Shown one piece after another: positions 10,156-21,300 of a DNA stretch of 22,780 nt (within the stretch, counting starts at the first letter, position 1; each line of letters begins with the position of its first letter). The notes under the pieces are model-generated. The model worked only from the letters and a program-made list of their open reading frames with translations. It was not told the origin of the DNA and searched no databases. This stretch comes from Hypsibius dujardini (taxonomy: Eukaryota; Tardigrada; Eutardigrada; Parachela; Hypsibiidae). Position numbers and translations under genes: made by a program. The stretch spans positions 1 through 22,780 of the forward strand of contig LRSR01008796.1 of NCBI GenBank assembly GCA_001579985.1. The letters run 5' to 3'.

Positions 10156-12690
10156 TTACTGTTCGCTTTTCAAGGAAAATAGCTCTCGAACATCCCACAC
10201 CTAAAGATACCTTTTGTCAAGTCCAATCCTGATTGACATTCTGTACGGAGGATTGATTAGCATTTTTTACCTTGACTACTCGATCCTGGCCGACTGTAAC
10301 CATCCTCTTCTTCATCTCATCCAAATCCATGCTAGATAAATCACATAATTAGGTTAATATCCTGTTGGACCACTGAAGTGTGGATGTAATTCAGTTTACC
10401 ATGCCTAATCCAGTGCGATATTATAATAACATAACTTGGATAACCTTCAAATCACTTTTTATTGACTAAGCAGAACCGCACTAGCGAAAGACACAGGTAC
10501 ACTATTACAAACGAACAAAAGATGGTGCAAAAGCTACCGTTTAAGACCTAAAACTCTAGATTTCGGATAACCTTTTATAAATATTCAACAGCTAGATAAC
10601 CATTTGCAGTAATGTCGATGATTCACATTCACATATAACGATTATTCCGTATAATACAGTGCTGTACTATTACTCGTAAGCCGTACCTCATCACGGCGTG
10701 AAGAACATTGATGAGAACGGCGTGGCTTGGTCTATCTTTGTCTTTCAAAAGAGCATAGCAGATGCTGCACACTCTCACCGCAGTTTCGAAGCCCATCAAA
10801 GGAATAGTTAAGCTGCCAAAGAAACCCAAATGATCCTTACTACAACGCAGTTCATGGCACAGGCTCTGTTGAGGTGATCGTACCGGTTTGGACTGCATGC
10901 CTCACATACAGCTTTCCCACAGTTCCTGTAGAAACAACACACAAACAAATCAACCAACAGAACATAGACATTCATTAGCTGTAACTATGAATGACATACC
11001 GGCAATGATGTTGACGTTGGCCCAGCGTCTATAACATACTTTTCGAGTTGGAATAGATACTGTAATACTTAAAAAAAGGGTAAATACCTTCGTATCAAAC
11101 ATCATCCGAAAATTCCAGAAAAACGGCTTATTACACTGCTGACAATTATCCGACTCCACCCATGATGGGGTCTGAAAAAATGAGGTCTTTATGCTACAGT
11201 GTACTCAACAGAAGCACCTGCAGGGTAATGTTCTCTCATCCCCCAAGTAAGTAAGGCAGGCGCAGAGGAGTGGTATAAAAATACCTCATTGCGTTTAATG
11301 TCCATATTCCAAATCGCAACTATTCCATCTTCACCAGCCGAAAAGAGTTGTTGTGTGGATGCGGCATAGTGGAGAGAAGTTACCTTTCCTCTAGAAACCA
11401 ACAACCGTAAAGGCATAAATACTGCACACACTGAAAGAGAGCCATAAAACATACGTGTGCGCTTGCAGTTCATAGGCAATTCCTTCTTTTCCTCCGATAT
11501 CCCAGACGACAACAGTAGAGTCGAATCCTCCCGAGAAAAGTTGCTGCCGTTTACTATCCCAGGCGAGTGATCGGATGCTGCTGGCGTGGCCTCTGATAGT
11601 CGTCACAAGCTGATGGCCACTTTCGCTCAATCGCAGAACGCTGTCGAAGACACAACACTATACTAACACAAGGACTCATTTTTCGTCTCAATCTGTCTGT
11701 CTAATTCTCTGTTTGAAAGAGTTCAGAATGAAAGTACCGTATATACCTGATTGCACCGGAAAAGTCTCCCACAAAGGCGCATTTCGATGGAAAGTCAAAT
11801 CTGTGAAGGTTGGCGTCTTACAATGTGCAATTGCAACGTAAGGGTACTAAGTTCATAAGGAATTATTTCAACTGACTGGAGGGCAGTGATCCAAGCGCTG
11901 AGGGTGAAGGAGCCCAAGAGTCGACCACTCTCGCTGCAGTACCAGCGGAAAGTCTTGTCTCGCGAACAGCTGAGTAACCATTCACACTCCAAGGCGAAAT
12001 GTAGGGCTGTAATGCGCTTGTTATGACCTAAAGAAAAGAATCTAAACATCATGCCTGAGTAAAATGGAGATGTTCTTCAATTCATACCGCTGTAGTCTTT
12101 GAGCTGAGTAAGACGATTGGAATCGTTGGAAATGATAAATTCCTACAATTAAATAAAGTTCACTCATTGGTTGATTGATGAGTTAGGTGTAGCCAGGAGC
12201 TGAGGATAGTGCAACAAATGTGCAACCCACTCAACGAATCGATGCCCAAGGCAAATGGGTTGTTATTGAAATAGGACAATGAATGAATCAACCGACAACG
12301 CTTACGGTAATAGATCCAGACTCTGTTCCAACGAACAGTTTCCTCGTTTCTTGGTTAAAGGCGAAGGCGGTAGCGGGGTGGGGCATATATTGACAGATGG
12401 ATGGCCAAAACTTGCCATTATCCCGTTTCTGCCAGATTCGAACAGTCCTAAAGAGAAGATGAAAGAAGAGAAGATGTTATTATTAATAGTAAAGTAATAA
12501 CTAACCTGTCCTCGCTGATTGTGATAATGCCGTCTTCCCGAGCCATTATGGATGCGCCGTTGACGTTATCCGGGAAGTCATCCATTCTGTAAATGAGATC
12601 GGCCTTAGCTTTTGCTGCTCCTCCCCCATTGGAAGATGATGAAGTTGAAGAAGAAGCCATTCCCATTCCAACATTCCGAATTGTCGCCAT
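10156..12690 (-). CDS. WDFY2: WDFY2, WD40-repeat and FYVE-domain endosomal protein (13 exons, 421 aa)
   Basis: Exons in transcript order: 12690-12506, 12447-12306, 12142-12088, 12027-11877, 11800-11747, 11640-11455, 11390-11285, 11171-11088, 11028-11000, 10925-10884, 10812-10687, 10331-10271, 10200-10156 (TAA). All introns are GT..AG, phases agree, total 1266 nt. Seen: a Ser/Gly-rich N-terminus, then WD repeats ([64 protein letters not shown]). A FYVE finger follows at ~294-363 with eight cysteines (303, 306, 330, 333, 338, 341, 360, 363), the basic motif RQHHCR (326-331) and RVC (358-360). The last WD blade comes after it ([18 protein letters not shown]). A FYVE inserted before the final blade is the WDFY1/2 layout; human WDFY2 has 400 residues. 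Known: FYVE binds phosphatidylinositol 3-phosphate on early endosomes, and the propeller scaffolds signalling partners. WDFY1 versus WDFY2 cannot be separated if the gene predates their split. Confidence 0.95.
10458..10463 (-). terminator. intronic AATAAA in WDFY2 intron 11
   Basis: On the minus strand AATAAA lies inside the 355-nt intron 11, the longest in the gene. If the exon 11 donor (after 10687) were ignored, the frame would add about 18 residues and stop at 10629-10631, with this signal roughly 170 bases beyond. The product would keep FYVE but lose the last WD blade. Whether it is used is unknown. Confidence 0.25.
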
Positions 12691-12691
12691 T

Positions 12692-12697
12692 TCACAT
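12692..12697 (-). promoter_or_regulatory. start-stop upstream ORF (ATG-TGA) just before WDFY2
   Basis: Reading the minus strand, ATG TGA is followed by a single A and then the WDFY2 ATG (12690), which has G at -3 and G at +4. A second upstream ORF of 11 codons opens a short way before it. Start-stop elements are known to stall ribosomes and lower translation of the main frame; that role is inferred here. Confidence 0.45.
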
Positions 12698-13387
12698 CCA
12701 CTTGCGTCAACGGATTACAAATTCATTAACACCAAACTTCATCGCAACTTGATCGAGCAACTGCGAACTCGACTCAGACACAATAATACCTTTACAAGAA
12801 AATAAAAGCAAAATAATATTGCAGAAAATCATTTAACTCTTCAGTGTTCATCCCAATTGGTAATGCACTAATGCTTCGCGCAAGACCACTCTCGCGCAAA
12901 GGCAAAGTAAACGTTGTGGGCGCAGGAACAGCTACTGCGTCAAGTTATTACACATGTGGCTGTAATTCTGTTCGGTCGTTCAAAACACAGCCGAGGCATT
13001 AGGGTCTGGTAGGATTAGCGCCGACTCACCCTATTGGGGCACTCAAAAATTGGAACGGACAAGATTGCAGCCACATGTGCCCTCTGAGGTTCTCCTTCCT
13101 GGTTCGCACAAGAGCAGCTGCATATGTGAGTATCTGTACGAGTATTGTAACCACTATCGAAGGCCGTCCGTCCCTGAAAAACCCACTTTTTAAGGAATAT
13201 CCCCCACCTAAATTCCGCTTGTTTAGAGACACACACAAATTGCCAGCCGCGTGCGTGGCACCAACGACTGTTGCCACTATGGCCACTAAATGGCCGATAG
13301 AGCGGGCTAGTCACAGGCGAAGAGGCGGACGTGTGCTTCAAATGGCACAAGGTCTGACCGTCCGGCGAACCTTGCACTAGCAAGATA
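12698..13387. other. upstream flank of WDFY2 up to the foldback array
   Basis: The WDFY2 promoter should lie in the first few hundred bases. No TATA box or other element stands out, and the overlapping ORFs at 13015-13428 look like chance. Confidence 0.5.
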
Positions 13388-14105
13388 GTCAACGGCCAGT
13401 CCGGAGTCCGGATAGTGGATGCAGGCAATCGCCAGGACTCACATTTATTCCGGAGAGTTCACGGACGGTCCGGAAGGTTCACGGCAAGACCGCAAATGTA
13501 ACATCCATAAGGCCCACGGTCAGTTCGGAAGGTGAGCGGTTTGCACTGAAGGTGGCCGGCCGTTTTAGAGAGTTTAAGCTGGAAAATTAAGGGCAATTGA
13601 GACGATATGGTCCAAAAGTCCGGAAGGTTCGCTGTCAATTCGCTCAGAAGATGGACTGGCAATCCGAATGGTTTTGCGGTAAAATCGGCCGGTCCTGAAG
13701 AATTACTGTTGGTCCCGAAGAACCTGTACTGATCATCAACCTTGCCGATGGATTAGTTACCAGCAGAGCAGTCCGCGCATATATCGTGGATCGCCATTAT
13801 TTTCTCCAGGCAGTCAGTCAACCCTTCGGACTCGCCGTCAACTAACCGAAGAGGGTTCCCAACTCACAAATTCACTGTCGACCTACCGAATTGGTCATCC
13901 AGCTTCCGGAATGACCGAGAACCTTCCGAACTGGCCTTTCGAGTTTCGGGCTGTCGCTAAACCTTCCGTAAAGGTCTTTCACCTTTCAGGACTGGCGGAA
14001 AATCATCTAGAGAGACCGCCGACTTTCCAGATTGGCTAATAATCTTCCGGACTGAGCGCACACCCTCCAGGCCAACCGGTTATCTTCGGTGCAGACCGCT
14101 ATCTT
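13388..14105. repeat. foldback array of degenerate 20-bp repeats in two opposed arms
   Basis: The right arm is a strict 20-bp series: 13821, 13841 and every 20 bases to 14101 begin a unit like ACCTTCCGGACTGGCC (clear at 13901, 13921, 13961, 13981, 14041). The left arm (about 13388-13725) carries the reverse complement, TCCGGAAGGTTCNCGG, for example at 13450, 13470, 13525, 13620, again mostly at 20-base steps with a few indels. The arms meet around 13730-13815. Unit copies differ at several positions. This resembles foldback elements, whose long inverted ends are built of short tandem units. No coding capacity is seen. Confidence 0.7.
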
Positions 14106-15371
14106 AAATTAATTTTCTGCTGGGTTGAGACTGTTCTCAACATACAATATTACAATAATATTTTTTAATCTGTGAATGAATAAACAGCGTCCATCGTAAG
14201 CCGAGGATAGTTAAGACAAACAGACAAGCAGGCAGGCAGACAAAAGACAGACAGGCAGGTAGATAGACGTGTACATACATTTATTACCTCAATATGACTT
14301 ACGGTACAACTGACGGCAGCACTGCAGTGCAGCTCCCCCAAGGGCAAGTTCGTACTGGAGATCACAGCTAGCAGCGCCCCCTACTTAATGGATATACTGT
14401 GGGTCCATCGGTCATTGCATGTGGGCCTTTCTATGAGACTGAATTTTTCCGTGTCCGAGCCGCGCGACTGCAATAACGCGTACTCTTTATCTATGCTTCA
14501 CGGATATTACAATGAGTTCAGAGAAACACGTTTGATAATACTGCTGTGGTGTTGCTGAGCTAACCTGGGGGAAGAGCCACCCTTAATTGCTTTAGAAAAG
14601 TTGAAAAGCGGTTTAAAAATTGCCGCATCTACTGTGTAGAATCTTTATCCACGGAATCATTTAACAGAAGACCTACTGCTGTGTTCTAGTTGTTATCTGT
14701 ATACTTTGTAGTTGTGTAAGTTTTTGTAGCTGCTAAACTTGGCTCTTGCTGGATGGCGCTTTGGCATAAGTTAATCAAATCACATGGTTTCCCGTGCGTC
14801 ATGTGGTAACCTCACTTCATCCACCCACAACCCAATGATATGTTCGATCAACATGTCGGACTTTTCATTTTCTCGTGCGGCCTGTAAGCAGTCCACCACT
14901 CACTCATTCAGACTTGCATCTTGTGACTCTGTCAGACAGTCAGAAGTACTTCAAGACCACGGTTGGGTAAACGATTTCCCGCAGATATTGGTATTGGACA
15001 GTCCGTCTACCTAGTACTTCTCTACATCGACCTGAATAGGACCGTCAAGCATAAGACTAAAAAAGAACTGCATCATTGTTGGAATTCGTTAATTTACACG
15101 CTGGCTAACAGGCCACAAATGATACAAGTTCAAAACAGAATTGCAGTTGTAATTTACGATTATCTACGCGAGAATGAGATTACAAAGAGGAGAAGAACCG
15201 GGCCTATCCAAAGGCAGTCAAACGGAGGCTGTACCCAGCTAGCAAAAGGTGCATTCAATATCCGGCTAAGCAACAGTGATTCTGCAAATCTTTATCAAAT
15301 ACTGTGGCCATCAATAAAAAACACAAGCACGAGTTTCGAAACCGTTCTTTTCTTCTTGCCAAATCCGTTTT
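14106..15371. other. region downstream of Irx, probable 3' UTR plus intergenic DNA
   Basis: For the long Irx form the first canonical minus-strand AATAAA I see after the stop is at 14285-14280, about 1.1 kb away. A plus-strand frame at 14963-15490 is partly antisense to the last Irx exon, begins without ATG, and shows no known domain. Confidence 0.45.
14214..14269. repeat. (CAGA/CAGG)n microsatellite
   Basis: Tetranucleotide repeats drifting among GACA, GCAG and GATA, downstream of the Irx gene and just beyond the foldback array. Confidence 0.8.
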
Positions 15372-18300
15372 TTACACTGACCCAGGAGGCGCAGGTGGAG
15401 CGGTTACTTTTTGTGTTGGGTCAAAACTGCTTCGGCAACGTTGGTCACTTGGACCGTTGGATGAGCCCTGCCGGCTACGTTCTTCGATAAGTGAGAGGCC
15501 ACTGTCGATTCGATTGCTTGTGTGGGGAGCTTCTTCGTCCTTTAGTCGATCTGCGAAATAGAAAAGATTTATTTTCTGGAGACATCGGCGTCCCTTTGCT
15601 CTCATCCCATACATATAGTAGGGTACATGTACGTAGTGGTTTATGCTTTGTAGGGTAATCGATACTCTGGCGGAGTTTATGAAAGAGCCTGTAATTCAAG
15701 CGATCTCGTCCTCCCTAGTGCATTATAGCTCCTCGAGGTCCGTCAGTGGGGAAAGAAAGTGTCGTTGAAATGATTTGGTTTTCCATTTGGCAAGTGATGA
15801 ATATTCATTAAATGGAACGAGTGTGCGCATCATCGCATCTCCAGACTCAATCATCCGCCCGTAAAGAGGATCCCTGTCGGTCTTTTAACTTAACTTGATA
15901 TGATGTGATAGTATAGCTGGTGTCATATGTGTTCTGTCATATGTGTCTGGATATTGTCTGTCTCTGTCTCATTACTCCATTTCAGATCCATTTCATCACA
16001 TTAAACATCCGCTGTTAAAGCCGGCGCCGCTGCCCACTCCTTAGGGACCCTCCTTCATTTGAATATATCTCTTACTTACAAGAGCCGGCATATATAGAAA
16101 ACCTTTCAGCCGACTTAATCAAAGAAGGCTTCTGCAATTTAGCTTTGTTTTTCAAAATTGAATGAGGAGAGTTTTGGGAAAGGGGTCAAACATATAGAGT
16201 AGCTAGACACGCACGCCCCAAACAGGCATGACCATAAATCATTGATGGAGATGGTTGCTTTACCTGGCGAGTGTTGGGATGTAGCCGTCATGGTGGTCAT
16301 TGGCAGTTGCGTGACTCCATCTTGCAGTTGATGTGGATCTGGACGATGTCGCTTGTTCCCGGCCGGCTGTCCCACTCTATCATCATCACTACTGGGGACC
16401 TTTCCACGGCCGATGGGGTTAAAGTTGTTGTCTGCTAGTGCTAGATCTGGAGGGCTCTGCTGCAGATGCGGCGGCATCGAGTGCATGACAAGAGGCATGC
16501 TAGAGAATCGATTATTAGTAGTAGTGTTGTGTGGCTGAACGACGGGCGTTGAAAAGGCAGAGTTGGGATTTGAAGTGAATAAATTAACAGCGAGCCCGGG
16601 AGCGGGTCCGGAAGAGTGATGCTGATATTGGTGATGGTGATGGTGGAAGAATCCCATCCCGGCAGGTGGCAGGGCTCCTCGATTCATTCCGCCCATACTG
16701 ACATTCATGCCGGCAGCCATGGCAGCAACAGCGGCATGCTGATGGTATGACGAGTGATGAGAATTCATCTGAATTGCCGGCGGATGGGGAAAGGTTGGTG
16801 TTAGTTGAGATCGTGTCGTTATGGGGGGAGAAATAGTAGGCTTGTCTACACCGGCAACATCCGCCAGAGACCATATCCGAGGCTTATTATTAGCAGTGAT
16901 TGTTGTGCTGCCGCTGCTGCTGGTGGAACTTTTGTTGTTGACACTGCTTGTTGGTTGAAGGGATTGAAGGGACTGCAGTTCGGTGGCATCTGAATTGAGA
17001 GCAGGGAGTGAGATAACTTTTGATTACCATGCAGCCGCTATATACTGTATGCACCCACTAGAGAAGAGACCCATCAATCAATAGTCATTAACGCTCTTTA
17101 GCTCCACACTTATTATCCACGCACTATTAACTTTCAAGTGCGACTTGAAACGCCATATATATATATATATAATATCCCCTTCCCACAAAACCTTTAACGA
17201 GACACCGCCATGCGCCACTTTTATGTATGCTTCACTTTGGCAGCAAAAGCCCAATCGTACTATACCATGCGAAAGAGATCATTTAAACTAACCTTTTGTC
17301 CTACATTACGTTTACGAAGAAATTCATTTCATCTGTTACTTTTACCAAGTCCAAATGATTAAAACGCAAGTTAATAAGGTGCAAAGGAAAATGTCGAGAT
17401 TGGAGCATAACAGGGTCTGTAATCCCTCAACACTACATTGGTATTTGGGACACATGTCGATCATGATGCAGGCACACGACCGGAAATTCCCCTCACTGCC
17501 TGCCCCGTTGTCTAATGCCGTCTAATGAAAGAAAAGTAGCCGTTTAGTGCCGTCAATAGGAAATCTCTAATGGTCACTCTCTCCACTCCTCTCCGGACAA
17601 ATGAAGTGTTGCACCAGAAATGAGAATGACGCCATTTAAATAGCTCTTTCGATTGCCACATATGAAGAGAAGAAAGAAAAGGCGGCTTTTTAATTGTCCA
17701 TCTAGTTATCGACAGAGTGAGTGAGTGAGTAAGTGTAGGAAAAGTAGGTGCTTTTAAACTAGTTTCAATGCTGTCGACAGCATTCCCTCGGTCGATCCGG
17801 GACTAACTAAGTGACATTTCTTGATTGCTCTGACGGCTAAAGATACATTTACAGTAAACTACACTACGGCTTTTCACTCTTTCATTCCCAAAAGGCCCGG
17901 CCGATCGAATGGGCAAAACTGTTGAAGCGTGACTCGATCATTGTGACGCCCATCCATTAGGGGAGACCCACAACTACTCCTGGTCTCTATTCTTTTCAAC
18001 CATCGACCCATTCAAAAATCTCAAAAATATAATAAATAAATATGCAACAAAATGTGCCAAAACTGACCTTTGCAATCTCGGTTTCCGGGGGAGATTGAAG
18101 AGCGGCGCTTATTTTCATCCGTCAAGGAGCTCATGTCGGACATGCTGTCCCCGTCCTCATCGTCCTCGTCATCATTCTTCTCCAGGTCGTTACCAGGGTC
18201 TCGTTCCGTGTCTGACTTGTCATCATCCTCGCAACCTCTATTCCGAGGGCTCCATGTCATTTTGTTTTCCTTTTTTAAACGTCGCCGAGCATTGGCGAAC

Positions 18301-21300
18301 CATGTGGAGACTTGTGTTAGGGTCATCTTTGTCACAATGGCCAGCATAATTTTCTCTCCCTTGGTTGGATAAGGGTTCTTGCGGTGTTCGTAGAGCCAGT
18401 GTTTTAGTTGGCTGGTCGTCTCACGGGTGGCATTCTTTCGACGATTCATTCCACTGGGATCCATGGCGTACCTGTTACGGTCATCAACTTAATTTTTAGA
18501 ATGATTACATTGCACTGCTTGACAAAATTACGCTTCAATCATTGGAATGAAAACTTGAACAGCAATTTTAATGTCGGCCGAGATATTAACTTTTATATTA
18601 AATCGAGTTCTATCAAAGGTCGGCATCATGGATACGAGATCACGCAGCATATGACCAACTCAAATTAATTAAATCACATTTGGCGCCGATCCGTCATATA
18701 CACAATGAGTTAGTAGTATCTACCCCCCACGCCGGAAAAGAGAAACATGCCGCTTGCTCATGCATATTAGCATAGTTGATAATTATGCAGGGAGCTGCTT
18801 CTTTCTTTCTCTCTATTCGATGGATGGATGGGTGTGTCGACAATCAATCTGTGGTGTATACGTGTTTGCCTGAATGGATGTACGAAATTGTTAACAACAT
18901 AACTGATGATTATTCAGGGATATGGAATTAAAGGTTGTCTTTCTTATACTAATGTGCTAATTAGCATTGTCGCCAATCAAATACAAACAGTCATCTGTCA
19001 ACGACAATGCTAAAGGTCATTAAGCGGTGTGTGGCCATTTCACCCTCAGTAAACCGTGCGAGGGAAGGAAGGAAGATATAAATCTCACGATTGATGAATA
19101 TCAAATTATTCAGCATCAACAGTTACGGCCATGTTAAATATTCTTCTTTAGCCAGACAGTCAAAAATGAAGGACAATAGAATTGTTTAAATTCATTTGCA
19201 CAAACGGAGGGATTGAGCAAGTTATATAAATAAATAATGCGGCTTACCCGTTTGAGCAATAAGGGTTGGAAGAATAGACGCTAGCGGCACCCATGGAAGG
19301 GTCATACCCGCCGTAACAACCCGCAGGACCCAAGGCTCCGTTCTGTGGCCCCATTCCCATTCCCATTCCCGCGGCAGCTACTCGCCAGGCCGCTGCGTTC
19401 GCTTCACCGGGAGAGAGATCTTTAAAGTCGCCAAAGACTCCTCCGGCCTGGAATAGAAGGATAGGATGATGATGATGAGGAGAGCAGAGATTAATTATTT
19501 GCTCTAGAACTTAATTAGGCGAGGTTGCATTTGTTTGCACGGGAAAAGGGAGGGGGGATGAAATTGTCTACTCGCTCTACTCACATCACGCATGGGTCCA
19601 TGTGTTGCATACATTGCTTGGATGGGATCAACTGGGATAGAATGACCGCCAGGGGCATTAACCGATGAAACTGGCGGGGAAAAGGCACCGTTGTTGCTGC
19701 TGGATGGGACTGTGCTACTACTAATACCACCGGATGGATGCTCGAGATTAATATTATTATTAGTGTTTGCGTTAGAGTTGGAGTTGGGCGGCGGCGGCGG
19801 CGGCGGATGGAAGGCGGCAGGATGGGGAAAGTATTGACGGTAGGTGTTGATAAAGCGCTCGTACTGGCAAATGCAAATGGGTTGCCCTGTTTGCGGATCC
19901 GTTTGGATGGGCCGAGCGTGGGCAGGGTCACAGGCCGATGTATGACTTCCGGGACCGGGGCCCAACATCATCTGCAAACACCACATCAGGACACATCCTT
20001 TCAATGGACTACTCCTACTGTATATAACAAAAATGCAAACTCTTGGCAAGAGTGATTAATCCAGAGCCGTGTTGAAACCCCTTTCTGGGATATGACACTT
20101 TCTTATCTTCTTTCTTTCTTTCCCTCGAGTGAATGCAGTGATTTGAATTACAACTGGCAGCCAGACACAGATCGAGATGAGGAGAGGACGAGGTCAGTGT
20201 GATGAAACACAAGATAAAACAAGGCGGGCGTCTCTCTATGTAGAATGTGGCTAGTTAAAGTGCAGGACGAGTTGCAGTTGAGCAGCTTGTCTAATTAGCG
20301 GAAAGCATGTTTTCTGATCACTTTCAAGATAAAACTTGCACTAGACGGTCGACCTATCTCTGAATCAGTCTAGACAGGGAGAAACGTCAAATGTCTAGGC
20401 TGCATAGAGCGCTTATTAAAAATATAATGCAGGTAGTGTTTTATCAGAGAGCCCAAATCTGACTGTCTCTCTCTCTCTCTCTCTGCCGTGCAGCTTGTGT
20501 CCCGTGATCGAGTATCCGGTTGTTATAATTACCTGACCTCACAGAGATGAGGAATAGTCCACCAATGTCACTTTGACGGCGCTCTAGTGCTTTATCATAC
20601 AGCACCTTTATTACTGACTGACTGCAATGAGTGAGAAAGCAGGAAAAGGGAGCCGGTTGACAGCTTCCTTCCCTTCCATCTTCTATCTGACTTGAAGCAG
20701 GACACTTCTTGCGGGATGGAGGAGAAAGAAAAGACAAGAAGATGAGTCCCGGTCCCGCGACATATCACAGTCGTGAATGTCTGTCGCCATGTTGCAAGTC
20801 ATCCATCTCTCTTGGGTCGAGCCGTCGCAGACACCGTCATATATATGTGACGTTTCCAACGCATCGCATGCCGGCTAAAGCTTTCCTTTTCTCCCCGTAC
20901 TGCTGTCTATTTTGGCACGCAATCATTTCTACCACTACTTGGTGATTTGACCGAAAAACATCTCAGCCAGCCACGAAAACCTGTTCTTCATATCAGCTTG
21001 GCGCGAAATAATTATTCGCATTAAAAGTATGTTTTCCTCGTACCACACTGTACACTACTGAGTGACCTTCACTGTCGCCAGATGTTGTTGCTTGTGGATA
21101 ATTTATTGTTCATTTATAGATGGAAATATCATTGAGCCAATGAAAAAAATAATTTGTTAATCGTCCCTTCCCAGTGTAAAAGATGAGTTAATCAATCCCA
21201 TCACGCAATAACGTTCCGCATGGTCACTTTTGGCTATGAAAGAAACGGCAATTCCTGTGCATTGATTATTATTCACATATGTAGTACTCGATGTAGGGTC

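Noticed and set aside
10231-10270. 30-base intron ending at TCCGTACAG in WDFY2
   Set aside because: Too short to splice; the 70-base intron ending at 10201 gives the expected VWD sequence.
10629-10686. Exon 11 read-through as the normal C-terminus of WDFY2
   Set aside because: Exons at 10331-10271 and 10200-10156 restore the final WD blade in phase ([13 protein letters not shown]), so the read-through is at most a minor isoform.
14963-15490. 175-residue plus-strand ORF
   Set aside because: Starts with TTG, no domain seen, and its end is antisense to the last Irx exon; an ORF of this length is expected about once by chance in a window this size.
19738-20055. plus-strand ORF with RRRRRR run
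   Set aside because: It is the antisense of the Irx exon 2 proline run.
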